Of a DNA stretch of 64,000 bases, positions 52,301 through 60,290 are shown one piece after another. Position 1 is the first letter of the stretch; each line of letters begins with the position of its first letter. Source of the DNA: an uncultured Clostridia bacterium (GTDB lineage Bacteria; Bacillota; Clostridia; UBA1381; UBA9506); contig CALYAO010000017.1 of assembly GCA_944393605.1 (NCBI GenBank), forward strand, positions 1 through 64,000, in the 5' to 3' direction. The notes beneath the pieces were generated by a model, which saw only the letters and a list, made by a program, of their open reading frames with translations, was not told the origin of the DNA and did no database searches. A program made the position numbers and the translations under genes.

Positions 52301-55300
52301 CATCCGCCCCAACCGGCGTCACCGATGCGATGACCGCACCGTTGTCCACCGCAAAGTTCGCGGGAATCAGCGTGGCCGTATCCATGTCCTCGCTGAAACG
52401 CAGGAGCAAAATGGGCTCCACCTGCACGTTCGTATTGGGCGACAGCGTCGCAAGCACGGTGCCCGGCGCGGGCTCTTCCCCGCCTTGGCCGTCGCCATAG
52501 CCGATCTCGACATACGAAATCATCGCGCTCCAAGACGCCACATCCGACCACGCCGGGAAGGTGAGCCGCAGATACTGCATGTCAGAGGGGATGCCGCTGG
52601 CAAGGCTCGCCTTGTGCGAAATGGTGGAATACCCGCTGTTCTCATATTCCTGCGCGGTCGCAATGGGCTGCGCATCCGCGTCCGTTGTGCCCTTTGGCGG
52701 CGTCGCAAGCGCCTGCCACGCAGCCCCGTCCGCCGACACTTCAAACTTGAAGCTGTCCACACCGTTGATGACACACCAAACATCAAAGTTTTCGATCATG
52801 CCAGACGGCACCTTGTAGGTCACAGAGTGCTCCGTCCCTGTGCTGGTCGTATTGCCAGCGACCCGAATCTGGCCCAGGCCATGTGTCGGGTCATACCGGC
52901 CGCCCACCTGGTCGGGCTGAACCTGAACCTGAATGGAATCGGTTTTGGCATCCAGATATTGATTATTCAGGTCGATGCACTCGTCCTCAATCACGCCTTC
53001 ACCCGGCACTGGACCGGGGTCCTCTCCGCCGCCCTGTCCGTCGTCGTAGTCAATCTTCACATAGGTCAGCAGCGCACGCCAATTCTCGCCCGCGCCCCAT
53101 CCCGGGAACGTGATTTTCAGGTACTGCATCCCTTCCGGGAGGCCCAGCGCCAGGCTGGATTGATAGGAGATGGGAGACCAGCCGTTCTTGGTCGGCGCTT
53201 CCAGTGTCTTTCGCATGGGCCTTGCCGTAGCATCGTCTACCGCCGGCATGGGCAGCGTCTGCCAGGTCGTCCCATTTTGGGATACCGCCAGCGAGAAATC
53301 GTTGCCGCCCGTCACATTCATGGTCGCCCAGACCTCAAAGCTACCAATGGTCTGCCCCTCCGCCGTCTTATACGTAACATAGTGCGTATTGCCGTCATGC
53401 GCGGCGCTGTCGCTGACCACCAGACGGTCAAAGTCGTGCCGGGGGTCATAGTTGGCGTTCTCGCCCGTGCCCACCACAATTTTACCCGACTGGTCGTCAA
53501 TCTTACCCAGTGTATCACACTCATCCTCGATGCCCGTTGCGGGCTCTGGATCGGGCACATCTCCGCCGCCTTCGCCGTCACCATAGCCGATTTTCACGTA
53601 GGCGAGCTGCGCTTCCCAGCTGTTGGTTCCATTCCAAGCCGGGAAGGTGACCTTTAGGTATCGCATCCCGGCGGGGATACCGCTTGCATTGCTGGCTTTA
53701 AAGGAAATGGTCGAATAGCCGCTGTTCTCATATTCCTGCTCGGTCGCAATGGGCTGCGCATCCACATCCGTTGTGCCCTTTGGCGGCGTCGCAAGAGCCT
53801 GCCAGCTTGTCTTGTCCGCCGACACCTCAAATTTGAAGTTGTCCGTGTTGAGCTGCACGCCCCATACCTCAAAGTTTTGGATGACGGTATTTTCGGGAAC
53901 CTCATAGATCACATAGTGCTCCGTCCCCGTGCTGGTGACACTGCCATTGACACGCAGCCGCCACAGGCCATGCACCGGGTCATACCGCGTGTTGCCGTCC
54001 TGGTGCGCCATGATGAGGCTTGAATACTCCGCCGCCTTCGTCAGATCCTCTCCCTCATCCTCTATAACGCCCTCCTCCGGCTCCACCGGGCCAGGATCTT
54101 CGCCGCCTTCGCCGGCACCGTATCCAATTTCTACATACGAAATCTGTGCACGGAAGGAATCCGTCCCCGACCATGCCGGGAAGGTGAGCCGCAGATACTG
54201 CATGTCGGAAGGGAGGCCACTGGCAAGGCTCGCCTTGTGGGAAATGGTGGAATACCCGCTGTTTTCGTATTCCTGCTTGGTTGCAATGGGCTGGAATGCA
54301 TCATCCACCGTGCCTCGCGGCGGCGTCGCCAGTGCCTGCCACGTATTGCCGTTCGCCGACACTTCAAACTTAAAGTTGTCCACGCCGTTAATCACGCACC
54401 AAACATCAAAGTTTTCAATCATGCCCGACGGTACCTTGTAGGTCACCGAATGCTCCGTCCCTGTGCTCGTCGTGTTGCCCGCAACCCGAATCTGACCCAG
54501 GCCATGTGTCGGGTCATACCGGCCGCCCACCTGGTCGGGCTGATTCTGCTCCTGAATCTTTTCCGTTTTATCCACCAGCGCCGAATTCAAAAGGTCGGTG
54601 CACTCATCCTTGATCACACCTTCGCCCGGCTCCACCGGGCCGGGATCTTCGCCACCTTCTCCAGCGCCATAGCCGATCTTCACATACGCAATCTGGGCCC
54701 GGTAGGACTCGTTGCCATTCCAGCCCGGGAAGGTAATTTTCAGATACTGTGCACCCTTTGGGATACCCGCCGCAATGCTTGATTTGTACGACATGGTGGA
54801 ATATCCCTGGCTTTCATACTCCTGCTTGGTCGCAATGGGCGTCCCCTCTTCGTCTACTTCCGTGGGCGTCGGCATGGGCGTCCAAGTTGTGCCATCGGAC
54901 GACGTCGCAATCTGGAAGAAACTCTTTGCGTTGTTTTGCACGCCCCAAATCTCAAAATTCTCAATCATACCCAACGGCACCTGATACGTGATCCAGTGCT
55001 CGCTGCCCGTACTTGTGCTCTCTGGGCTGCCGTCCACACGGATGCGGTCCGCACCATGCACCGAGTCGAATTTGCCATCGTTGCCCGACTGCACTGTGAT
55101 TCTGTCAGACGACTTGTTGTGGAGTTTGGTCAGATCAACGCCCTCGTCCTCCATCACGCCTTCACCCGGCTCCACCGGGCCGGGATCTTCGCCGCCTTCG
55201 CCTTCACCATAGCCGATTTCCACATAGGAAAGCTGCGCATCCCAGTTGTTGCCGCCGCTCCATGCCGGGAAGGTGAGCTTTAAGTACTGCATCCCAGAGG

Positions 55301-56855
55301 GAATGCCGCTCGCAAGGCTTGCTTTGTGCGAGATGGTGGAATAGTCGCCCGCATACTCCACCGAAGTCGCGATGGGCTTAAACTGATCGTCCGTCGTATT
55401 CCTAGGCGGCGTCGCCAGCGTCTGCCACGACGATTTGTCCTTGGATACCTCGAACTGAAAGTTGTCCACGCCATGGATAACGCACCAGACATCAAAATAT
55501 TCAATCATGCCGGACGGCACCTTGTAGATAACATAGTGCTCGGTGCCCGTGCTGGTCATGTTTGCCTCTACCACACGCAGTCGCCACAGGCCATGCACCG
55601 GGTCATACCGCGTATTGCTGTCCTGATGCGGCACCACATACTGCGAGACCTCGTCTGCGATGCTCGTCGTTTCACCCTCGTCTTTTAAAACATTGCCAGT
55701 CGGCTCGGGGGCTTCTTCACCGCTTTCGCCATAGCCGATTTTCACATAGGAAAGCACGACCCGCCAACGGCCACCCTCTTCCCATGCCGGAAAGCTGATT
55801 TTCAGGTACTTCATCCCCGTCGGCAGCCCCTGCGATACGCTGGATTTATAAGACAGGGTGGACCAGCCGCCGCTGTTGGATGACTCCAGCGTTTTGGCAA
55901 CCGGCTGTGCCGCAGGGTCCAGACCTGCCGGCAAGGCCAGCTTCTGCCAATTCTGCTGATCGGCCGACACCTCCAGCGTAAAGTCACTGGAAGTCATCAT
56001 GGTGGCCCACATCTCAAAGTTGCCAATGGTTTGGCCATCCTCTGCCGCATAGATCACATAGTGATTGGTTCCGTCGCTTGTGCCCTGGTCGTCCACCGTG
56101 AAGCACTCGTTGTCATGCTTGTCGTTGTACTGGGAGCCAATTGCCGAACCAACGATAATGGCACCTGACTGGCTATCAATTTTATTGAGTGTATCACATT
56201 CGTCCTCATACCCGCCTGTCGGGTCCACCACCGGCGGTTCGGGATCCGTTCCGCCTTCTTCGCCTTCCCCGTCACCATAGCCAATCTTCACATAGGAAAT
56301 CTGCGCACCGATGGAATTGTCAAACGCCGGGAAGGTGATCTTTAAGTACTGCATCCCCGCCGGGATACCGGATGACAAGCTGGCCTTATACGAAATGGTA
56401 GAATATCCGCCGCTTTCATCGCCCTTGGCAGGACCATACTCCACATCCGTCGCGATGGGTTTTGCCGTCGGATCCACATCTGTCCCAGGCGTCGCAAGCG
56501 ACTGCCAGCTTGTCCCATCTGCCGACACTTCAAATTTGAAATTGCCCGTGTTGAGATGGACACACCATACCTCAAAGCTCACAATGGCAGCTTCGGGCAC
56601 CTTATATGTCACATAGTGATCGGTGCCGTCGCTCGTAATCCCTCCGGGCAAACGCAGGCGCTCAGCGCCATGCACATCATCATATTTATAGTCGCCGCCC
56701 GGATGAGACATGATCCCTGTCGAGTAGTCATGAAGCAGCTTCAGATCCTTTCCCTCGTCCTCCAGGTAAGATACCGTATCCGCCGCAAACGTGACTGCCG
56801 GGAACAGGCCAACCACCATGGCAAGCGCCACAAACAGGGCCAGTATTTTTTTCAT
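49374..56855 (-). CDS. Giant surface protein: 9 repeated beta-sandwich domains, Ig-like domains, C-terminal SLH
   Basis: A 2493-residue secreted protein. Signal MKKILALFVALAMVVGLFPA, cleaved near FAA at 23-25. Eight tandem units of about 180 residues (to about residue 1465) share DEG/DEC at the start, HYVTYKVP, FEVW, FKFEVSADGTSWQ, YSTISYKASLASGIPSGMQ and SYVKIGYGDGEG. They look like carbohydrate-binding galactose-binding-like folds. An SbsA-type Ig domain (FSEDMDTATLIPANF), a divergent ninth unit and a second Ig domain (FDKNMDRASFVPGSF) follow. Then come a region of about 500 residues without recognised family, a Gly-rich linker, and three SLH motifs (about 2317-2493). The ATG at 56855 is preferred over 56861 because AGGAGG is 8 bases away. 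It starts 12 bases after the GH30 gene. Confidence 0.9.
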   Translation of the reverse strand: MKKILALFVALAMVVGLFPAVTFAADTVSYLEDEGKDLKLLHDYSTGIMSHPGGDYKYDDVHGAERLRLPGGITSDGTDHYVTYKVPEAAIVSFEVWCVHLNTGNFKFEVSADGTSWQSLATPGTDVDPTAKPIATDVEYGPAKGDESGGYSTISYKASLSSGIPAGMQYLKITFPAFDNSIGAQISYVKIGYGDGEGEEGGTDPEPPVVDPTGGYEDECDTLNKIDSQSGAIIVGSAIGSQYNDKHDNECFTVDDQGTSDGTNHYVIYAAEDGQTIGNFEMWATMMTSSDFTLEVSADQQNWQKLALPAGLDPAAQPVAKTLESSNSGGWSTLSYKSSVSQGLPTGMKYLKISFPAWEEGGRWRVVLSYVKIGYGESGEEAPEPTGNVLKDEGETTSIADEVSQYVVPHQDSNTRYDPVHGLWRLRVVEANMTSTGTEHYVIYKVPSGMIEYFDVWCVIHGVDNFQFEVSKDKSSWQTLATPPRNTTDDQFKPIATSVEYAGDYSTISHKASLASGIPSGMQYLKLTFPAWSGGNNWDAQLSYVEIGYGEGEGGEDPGPVEPGEGVMEDEGVDLTKLHNKSSDRITVQSGNDGKFDSVHGADRIRVDGSPESTSTGSEHWITYQVPLGMIENFEIWGVQNNAKSFFQIATSSDGTTWTPMPTPTEVDEEGTPIATKQEYESQGYSTMSYKSSIAAGIPKGAQYLKITFPGWNGNESYRAQIAYVKIGYGAGEGGEDPGPVEPGEGVIKDECTDLLNSALVDKTEKIQEQNQPDQVGGRYDPTHGLGQIRVAGNTTSTGTEHSVTYKVPSGMIENFDVWCVINGVDNFKFEVSANGNTWQALATPPRGTVDDAFQPIATKQEYENSGYSTISHKASLASGLPSDMQYLRLTFPAWSGTDSFRAQISYVEIGYGAGEGGEDPGPVEPEEGVIEDEGEDLTKAAEYSSLIMAHQDGNTRYDPVHGLWRLRVNGSVTSTGTEHYVIYEVPENTVIQNFEVWGVQLNTDNFKFEVSADKTSWQALATPPKGTTDVDAQPIATEQEYENSGYSTISFKASNASGIPAGMRYLKVTFPAWNGTNSWEAQLAYVKIGYGDGEGGGDVPDPEPATGIEDECDTLGKIDDQSGKIVVGTGENANYDPRHDFDRLVVSDSAAHDGNTHYVTYKTAEGQTIGSFEVWATMNVTGGNDFSLAVSQNGTTWQTLPMPAVDDATARPMRKTLEAPTKNGWSPISYQSSLALGLPEGMQYLKITFPGWGAGENWRALLTYVKIDYDDGQGGGEDPGPVPGEGVIEDECIDLNNQYLDAKTDSIQVQVQPDQVGGRYDPTHGLGQIRVAGNTTSTGTEHSVTYKVPSGMIENFDVWCVINGVDSFKFEVSADGAAWQALATPPKGTTDADAQPIATAQEYENSGYSTISHKASLASGIPSDMQYLRLTFPAWSDVASWSAMISYVEIGYGDGQGGEEPAPGTVLATLSPNTNVQVEPILLLRFSEDMDTATLIPANFAVDNGAVIASVTPVGADACEIRFGSALARDTVYTLTIGDAVCAVSDKEILPKTLTFRTTATGPMAPAGTVLDECLDINDANLVFDVSKDASGRPDIAARVNNPDPKYDPDHGADRYGPLNDFADNYITYKVPAGALKSFQVWSVIHGPGLVDSTQLFTIEVSEDNVTYATANAAPTIVYNNAGYATYLHEANIADLIFPVDSATGETVVDPNEIQYLKVKFPAYKSGYAWAVAVSAVRFTYEAQTAKASIPALTINADNVDIQPQFTVTFDKNMDRASFVPGSFAIDGAEVAEVLSDPLDPRTCTLVLDGALAFDTDYTLTLSPSLVDYEGISVDSGTRTFAFHTMQQPALYVSSLTVNETDRLTVGTANVSLTGDVYADLGDVVCIAALYDGAKLLDVVTESHPGLSAGDSLSFEASLTVTAASQHIKVFVWDAIGAAGQRLLSGVYDLTSAGTEKWMPSGTSSVDMTSLAAVYNTQTLRLEVSGAISPAQAGRLIPISVLSEGEIVYVDHLVTAANGTFAATDIQLDESWPQGMYTVEAGVDAQGYQKAGTFYFTHQDNLASLIAALDNANPVTREMLEDPYLGLDLTEYLLSYVDKGNVLSSFNANRTAPFTDVQSVQDVLDIAVGLELLNSESDADKEDAWILRYAGALGLDTRLLADYQAMDAGTRAIAATLMVSKTMTTLAQAQAAFVDAVIGAAFSNPANTWTTLQTLLTQTYASYVDVNTSAGSDYANLDPSDVFKEMLGRQYASVAAVQNRFNSVVSSLANGQNTGSPNRPSTIGGGGGGTGGSGLGFSTPGMNQPTEPDTPEVPLLFTDLETVPWAQEAIGTLTRRGVLSNVTQFNPDQKVVREEFVKMIVLALGYYDPDATCSFVDVPEDAWYYSYIASAYQSGLVKGMSDTTFGVGSEITREDMAVMLYRAITELGIQMQFDAEPFADEAQIDGYAVNAVNAMKASGIINGVGDNMFQPLDSATRAQAAQIIFNTITYAE
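52460..56770 (-). repeat. Eight tandem in-gene repeats of about 540 bp
   Basis: The segment encoding (K/E)IGYG recurs on the plus strand near 56281, 55735, 55213, 54668, 54121, 53585, 53040 and 52499, a period of 522-547 bases. DNA identity is high between particular pairs: 54420-54545 and 52800-52925 differ at few positions. A ninth, diverged unit lies at about 51620-52150 behind an Ig-like domain. Such an array can change copy number by recombination. Confidence 0.9.
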
Positions 56856-56867
56856 CGCCATACCCTC

Positions 56868-59800
56868 CTATTGGATTTTTACGCTGTTGCTTTCCGGATC
56901 CCACTCCACCGGATGCTGCATCGCCTCGCTGATAAAACGCAGCGGGACCAGGATGCGCCCGTCTGTCAATATGGGCGCCGCATCCAATTGGACGCTCTGT
57001 GTGTTGACATACGCCGTGCTGTCCCCTGCGGATAACACAATGCTGGTATATTTATCCAGCAGCGTCGCGCGGCCGCTTGCCTCATCCCAGCGGACTTCCA
57101 AGTCCAGCGCCTCCGCCGTCGCACGGATGGGAACCATCACCCGCTCATTCACCATCACCGGCGCCACATCATACGTAACAGGCACGCCGCCTACATACAC
57201 TTTGATCTCCTGCTCCGGCTCTGTTGGCTCATCGGGATCTTCCACATTGCCACCCGGCGTGAAAACGATCTCGCGGTCCACATATGGTACATCGGGCTCC
57301 GTCGAAAGAATCAGGGTCCCAAAGCCAGACGTATCCTGCCAGTTGTTGCTCGTACCATTCCATGCCAGAACGGTTTCTCGCGTGATCCCGCCTTCGTTGT
57401 CATCACATGTCAGGTCAAACCCAATCTCAACGCCATCTCCCGGCTGCACGCCTATCACATTCCACGGGATGGCCATCTCGACCGTATAGCCATCTTCTAC
57501 GTCCTGCCAGCCGGTCTTAACGCCGCTCACGTTGTTGTCATGCAGACCCGTCCGGCCCATGGGATAGCCAACAAACAGCTGCCGGTCCCCCTCCTGGTAT
57601 GTCCCGCGTTTTTGGTTGCTGGGGTTCAGGAATACCTCCACGCAGTCGTTGTTATAAGGTTGCGAATGGGTAAAGGCCAATATGTGATCCACCACCTTGG
57701 CGCCGATGTAGAGGTTTTCGTTGTCCCACAGGGTGCCGAAATTGACAATGTTGTTGGCGCCTGATCCCGAGATCAAAAGCGACGCCTTGTTGTCCATCCG
57801 CCAGTCCGCCTCGGACAGTCTGCCGTCAATGGAGACGGGATTGCCCGTGAAGCGGGTATAGGAGACACCATCCGTAAAGTGCGGGGACTGGTCTGTTTTG
57901 GTATAGGTCACAACAAATGGGGTCTGTCCCACGTTGTCATACAGGTCCGTTGCCGTCACCACGACATTGTTCTCGCCCTCTTGTAGGACCACCTTTTCTA
58001 CAAAGGTGTTGCCTTCCCGCATCACGGCCTCCTGCCCGTTTACCATCACATACTTGACATCTTCATTCACTTGCCCGTGTAACACAAATTCCGCATCCTC
58101 TGTGGTGTTGGGGTCTGTGAAAGTAACCTCGGGCGCCAGAGAATCACAGAACACCTGGAGCGTCATAGGATCGGATTTGTTGCCCTCCGTATCTTCGGCG
58201 GACAGTGTGATGGTGTTATCCCCCTGCTCCAGCGCCACCGTCGTCTCAAAGGACAGGTCCTCACTGACTGCCACCTGTTCTCCATTCACGGTCAGCGTCC
58301 CCGCGGTGTTGAGCTTTCCCGTCAAAGGATACGCCGCACTGGATACCACGGTCTGCGGATCCTCTAGGTCAATGCCGACATAGTCGGGGTCATAAGTAAA
58401 AGAATAGGTCGCGGCTGGCGCGCTGTTTTTGTTCTCATCCGTCGCCTGCACCTGCACCCTGGTGGTCGCAGACGAAAGCGTCAACGGAACCGACACAGAG
58501 AGGTCCGTATCGGTGGTATAGGACTGGCCGTTAATCACAATGGTCGCCGGCTCGTCCGATGTAACCGTAAACGTGATCTCGCGGCTGCGGCTGACATACA
58601 CATCTCCCTTTTGGCTCAGCTGCCGCTCAGGCACAAACTGCACGTCGGGATAGGAGACGTCGGTCTGGCTGGAGGACACCATGACAATACTTCTGGCCGG
58701 CACTGCAATATTTTTCACCGTCCCGCCGGCGATGTTCTGCCGAGCCGTTTCGCCAAATCCACTTGCCTGGATGGTATACACCGTCGCCGAGCTGCCCTTC
58801 ATGCCATTGAAATTGTATACCTTATCGTCCTTGGATGTGTTAACCAAAACGGCCAGCGTGCCGTTCGCGTGCTCATAGGCCACCATGTCCGTCATGAGGC
58901 CGCCATCGTTTTTCACGCCTGGGTCATCCGTTTCCATCCGGCGGATGTAGGAGCCTACCGGCGCGTTGTTGTAGATGGTTTCAAGCGCATAATACTGGAG
59001 GCCCTTGTTGACGATAGAAACCCCTTCACCGTCAATCAGGCACTGCTGCCCCACGTCCGAGATGTTGCAGCGCGGGGACCAGCCAATCCACCAGAACCAA
59101 TAGTTGATCCCGGTAAATCCCATATCTGCATTCATAATCCGCTGAATATCAATGACGCGATCAATCTCCAGAGGCTCCTCGATGGTTGCGTTACATACCT
59201 CGGTCTGCCAACGGTCCTTTTCAGGGAATTTGTCATACAATGCGGCAACCCGTCTGGGGCCGTCGTCCTGCGAATCCCGTTTGTTCATATAAGAGTGGCT
59301 GGCAAAGGCATCCAGCGCGTCCTGCAAGTCCTTGTCCCTTTCCAAATCTGAAAAATTTTCTCCCAGCCACATCTCCGTGTTGATGTAAGAACCGCCCTCA
59401 GGCCCAATCAACGTCACATCCTGGTAACCCGCCTCATCCATGGTCTTGCGCATGAGCTTGGTCAGGCGGATGAACTGCTCGCCTGTCAGATACAGGCTCT
59501 GGTAATCCATCGCGTTTTCGGGCTCATTTTGGACACTCAGCGCCGTCGGACGCGGCAGATGCTGTTCTTTTACCAAATAGTCCAGCACGTCCACGACATA
59601 ATCGCAGTAGGGCTGCTCGTTCTCCTCCGGCAGCTTGGCCACCGTTCCGTCAGGATGCCGCCCCAGCTGGCTCTGATTGTCCTTAAAGACCGCAGGTGGT
59701 GAAAACAAGGTGAGCAGATACTGCTCCACGCCATTGTCCAGCCCCAGGCGGATGTTGCCCGCCAGCCGGTCTAAGTGCTCCAACACAAGATTGCCGTCTA

Positions 59801-60059
59801 GATCCATACACTGAAAAGACAGCTCAATGCGCTGAATGGTGGTACCCAGCTCCTTATACAGTACATTCTGTGCCTCATATTTGTTCCGAAATATAGCCGC
59901 CTCGCTGATATAGGCCGGCGTCAGACCCCACCCTTTTACCTGCTGGTAGTTGGTTGGAAGGACGGTGGCCTCATACACCGTCTCCGTCGCCGCCATCACA
60001 GGCATCACAGGCAGAAGCAGCGCCGTCAATATCACCAATGCTATCCACGCTCTTTTCAC
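56868..60059 (-). CDS. Secreted GH30-type glycosidase with Ig-like domains, CBM9 and a stalk domain
   Basis: A 1063-residue extracellular enzyme. Signal 1-23 (VMA then ATETV). The GH30 core (about 30-465) has the acid/base in SVQNEPENA (E179) and a likely nucleophile in RWQTEVCN (E287). The layout is typical of GH30 glucuronoxylanase/glucanase-like members; the substrate is not fixed. Ig-like domains follow at about 490-560, 570-640 and 645-720. A CBM9-like domain (about 735-920: VSIDGRLSEADW, LYIGAKVVDH, VEMAIPWNVIGV) binds glycan ends. A copper-amine-oxidase-N-type domain (about 952-1063: VMVPIRATAEALDLEV, ILVPLRFISEAM) probably anchors to the wall. Start GTG 60059 after GAGGAGG. First gene of the giant operon. 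Confidence 0.9.
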   Translation of the reverse strand: MKRAWIALVILTALLLPVMPVMAATETVYEATVLPTNYQQVKGWGLTPAYISEAAIFRNKYEAQNVLYKELGTTIQRIELSFQCMDLDGNLVLEHLDRLAGNIRLGLDNGVEQYLLTLFSPPAVFKDNQSQLGRHPDGTVAKLPEENEQPYCDYVVDVLDYLVKEQHLPRPTALSVQNEPENAMDYQSLYLTGEQFIRLTKLMRKTMDEAGYQDVTLIGPEGGSYINTEMWLGENFSDLERDKDLQDALDAFASHSYMNKRDSQDDGPRRVAALYDKFPEKDRWQTEVCNATIEEPLEIDRVIDIQRIMNADMGFTGINYWFWWIGWSPRCNISDVGQQCLIDGEGVSIVNKGLQYYALETIYNNAPVGSYIRRMETDDPGVKNDGGLMTDMVAYEHANGTLAVLVNTSKDDKVYNFNGMKGSSATVYTIQASGFGETARQNIAGGTVKNIAVPARSIVMVSSSQTDVSYPDVQFVPERQLSQKGDVYVSRSREITFTVTSDEPATIVINGQSYTTDTDLSVSVPLTLSSATTRVQVQATDENKNSAPAATYSFTYDPDYVGIDLEDPQTVVSSAAYPLTGKLNTAGTLTVNGEQVAVSEDLSFETTVALEQGDNTITLSAEDTEGNKSDPMTLQVFCDSLAPEVTFTDPNTTEDAEFVLHGQVNEDVKYVMVNGQEAVMREGNTFVEKVVLQEGENNVVVTATDLYDNVGQTPFVVTYTKTDQSPHFTDGVSYTRFTGNPVSIDGRLSEADWRMDNKASLLISGSGANNIVNFGTLWDNENLYIGAKVVDHILAFTHSQPYNNDCVEVFLNPSNQKRGTYQEGDRQLFVGYPMGRTGLHDNNVSGVKTGWQDVEDGYTVEMAIPWNVIGVQPGDGVEIGFDLTCDDNEGGITRETVLAWNGTSNNWQDTSGFGTLILSTEPDVPYVDREIVFTPGGNVEDPDEPTEPEQEIKVYVGGVPVTYDVAPVMVNERVMVPIRATAEALDLEVRWDEASGRATLLDKYTSIVLSAGDSTAYVNTQSVQLDAAPILTDGRILVPLRFISEAMQHPVEWDPESNSVKIQ

Positions 60060-60120
60060 ACCGGTTCCTCCTCGTTACTTATTTTCTTCCATGCTTCTTG
60101 CAAATGTTTACAAAAGCCCC

Positions 60121-60129
60121 ATCGTCTAT
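60121..60129. promoter_or_regulatory. Third copy of the 9-bp word ATCGTCTAT, upstream of the GH30 operon
   Basis: The word is identical to the core of both arms of the inverted repeat at 62850-62929. Here it lies 62 bases upstream of the GH30 start codon. A plausible promoter on the minus strand (TTAAAA, 17 bases, TAAAAT) lies just upstream of it but is weak. The 231-base gap otherwise contains the terminator at 60237-60263. Confidence 0.45.
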
Positions 60130-60236
60130 CTTTATTTTACAGGAAATCAAGCCCGTTTTTAATAGATAATATTGCGCTTTCGTATAACATTTTGCCCAAA
60201 CCCGCATCCGTCCGCCAGCTGATGCCACAGATGAGA

Positions 60237-60263
60237 AATACCGGGCACCCGAGCGCCCGGCAT
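60237..60263 (-). terminator. Terminator after the Fn3/Ig secreted protein gene
   Basis: On the minus strand ATGCCGGGC pairs with GCCCGGTAT (one G-T), followed by TTCTC. Moderately good stem, weak T run, 28 bases after the stop at 60291. Confidence 0.55.
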
Positions 60264-60290
60264 TCTTCCCTATTTCAATAGGTTTCCCCG

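Noticed and set aside
52460-56770. Repeat array considered as CRISPR or satellite DNA
   Set aside because: The period is about 540 bases, the repeats are coding and in frame, and there are no short spacer units.
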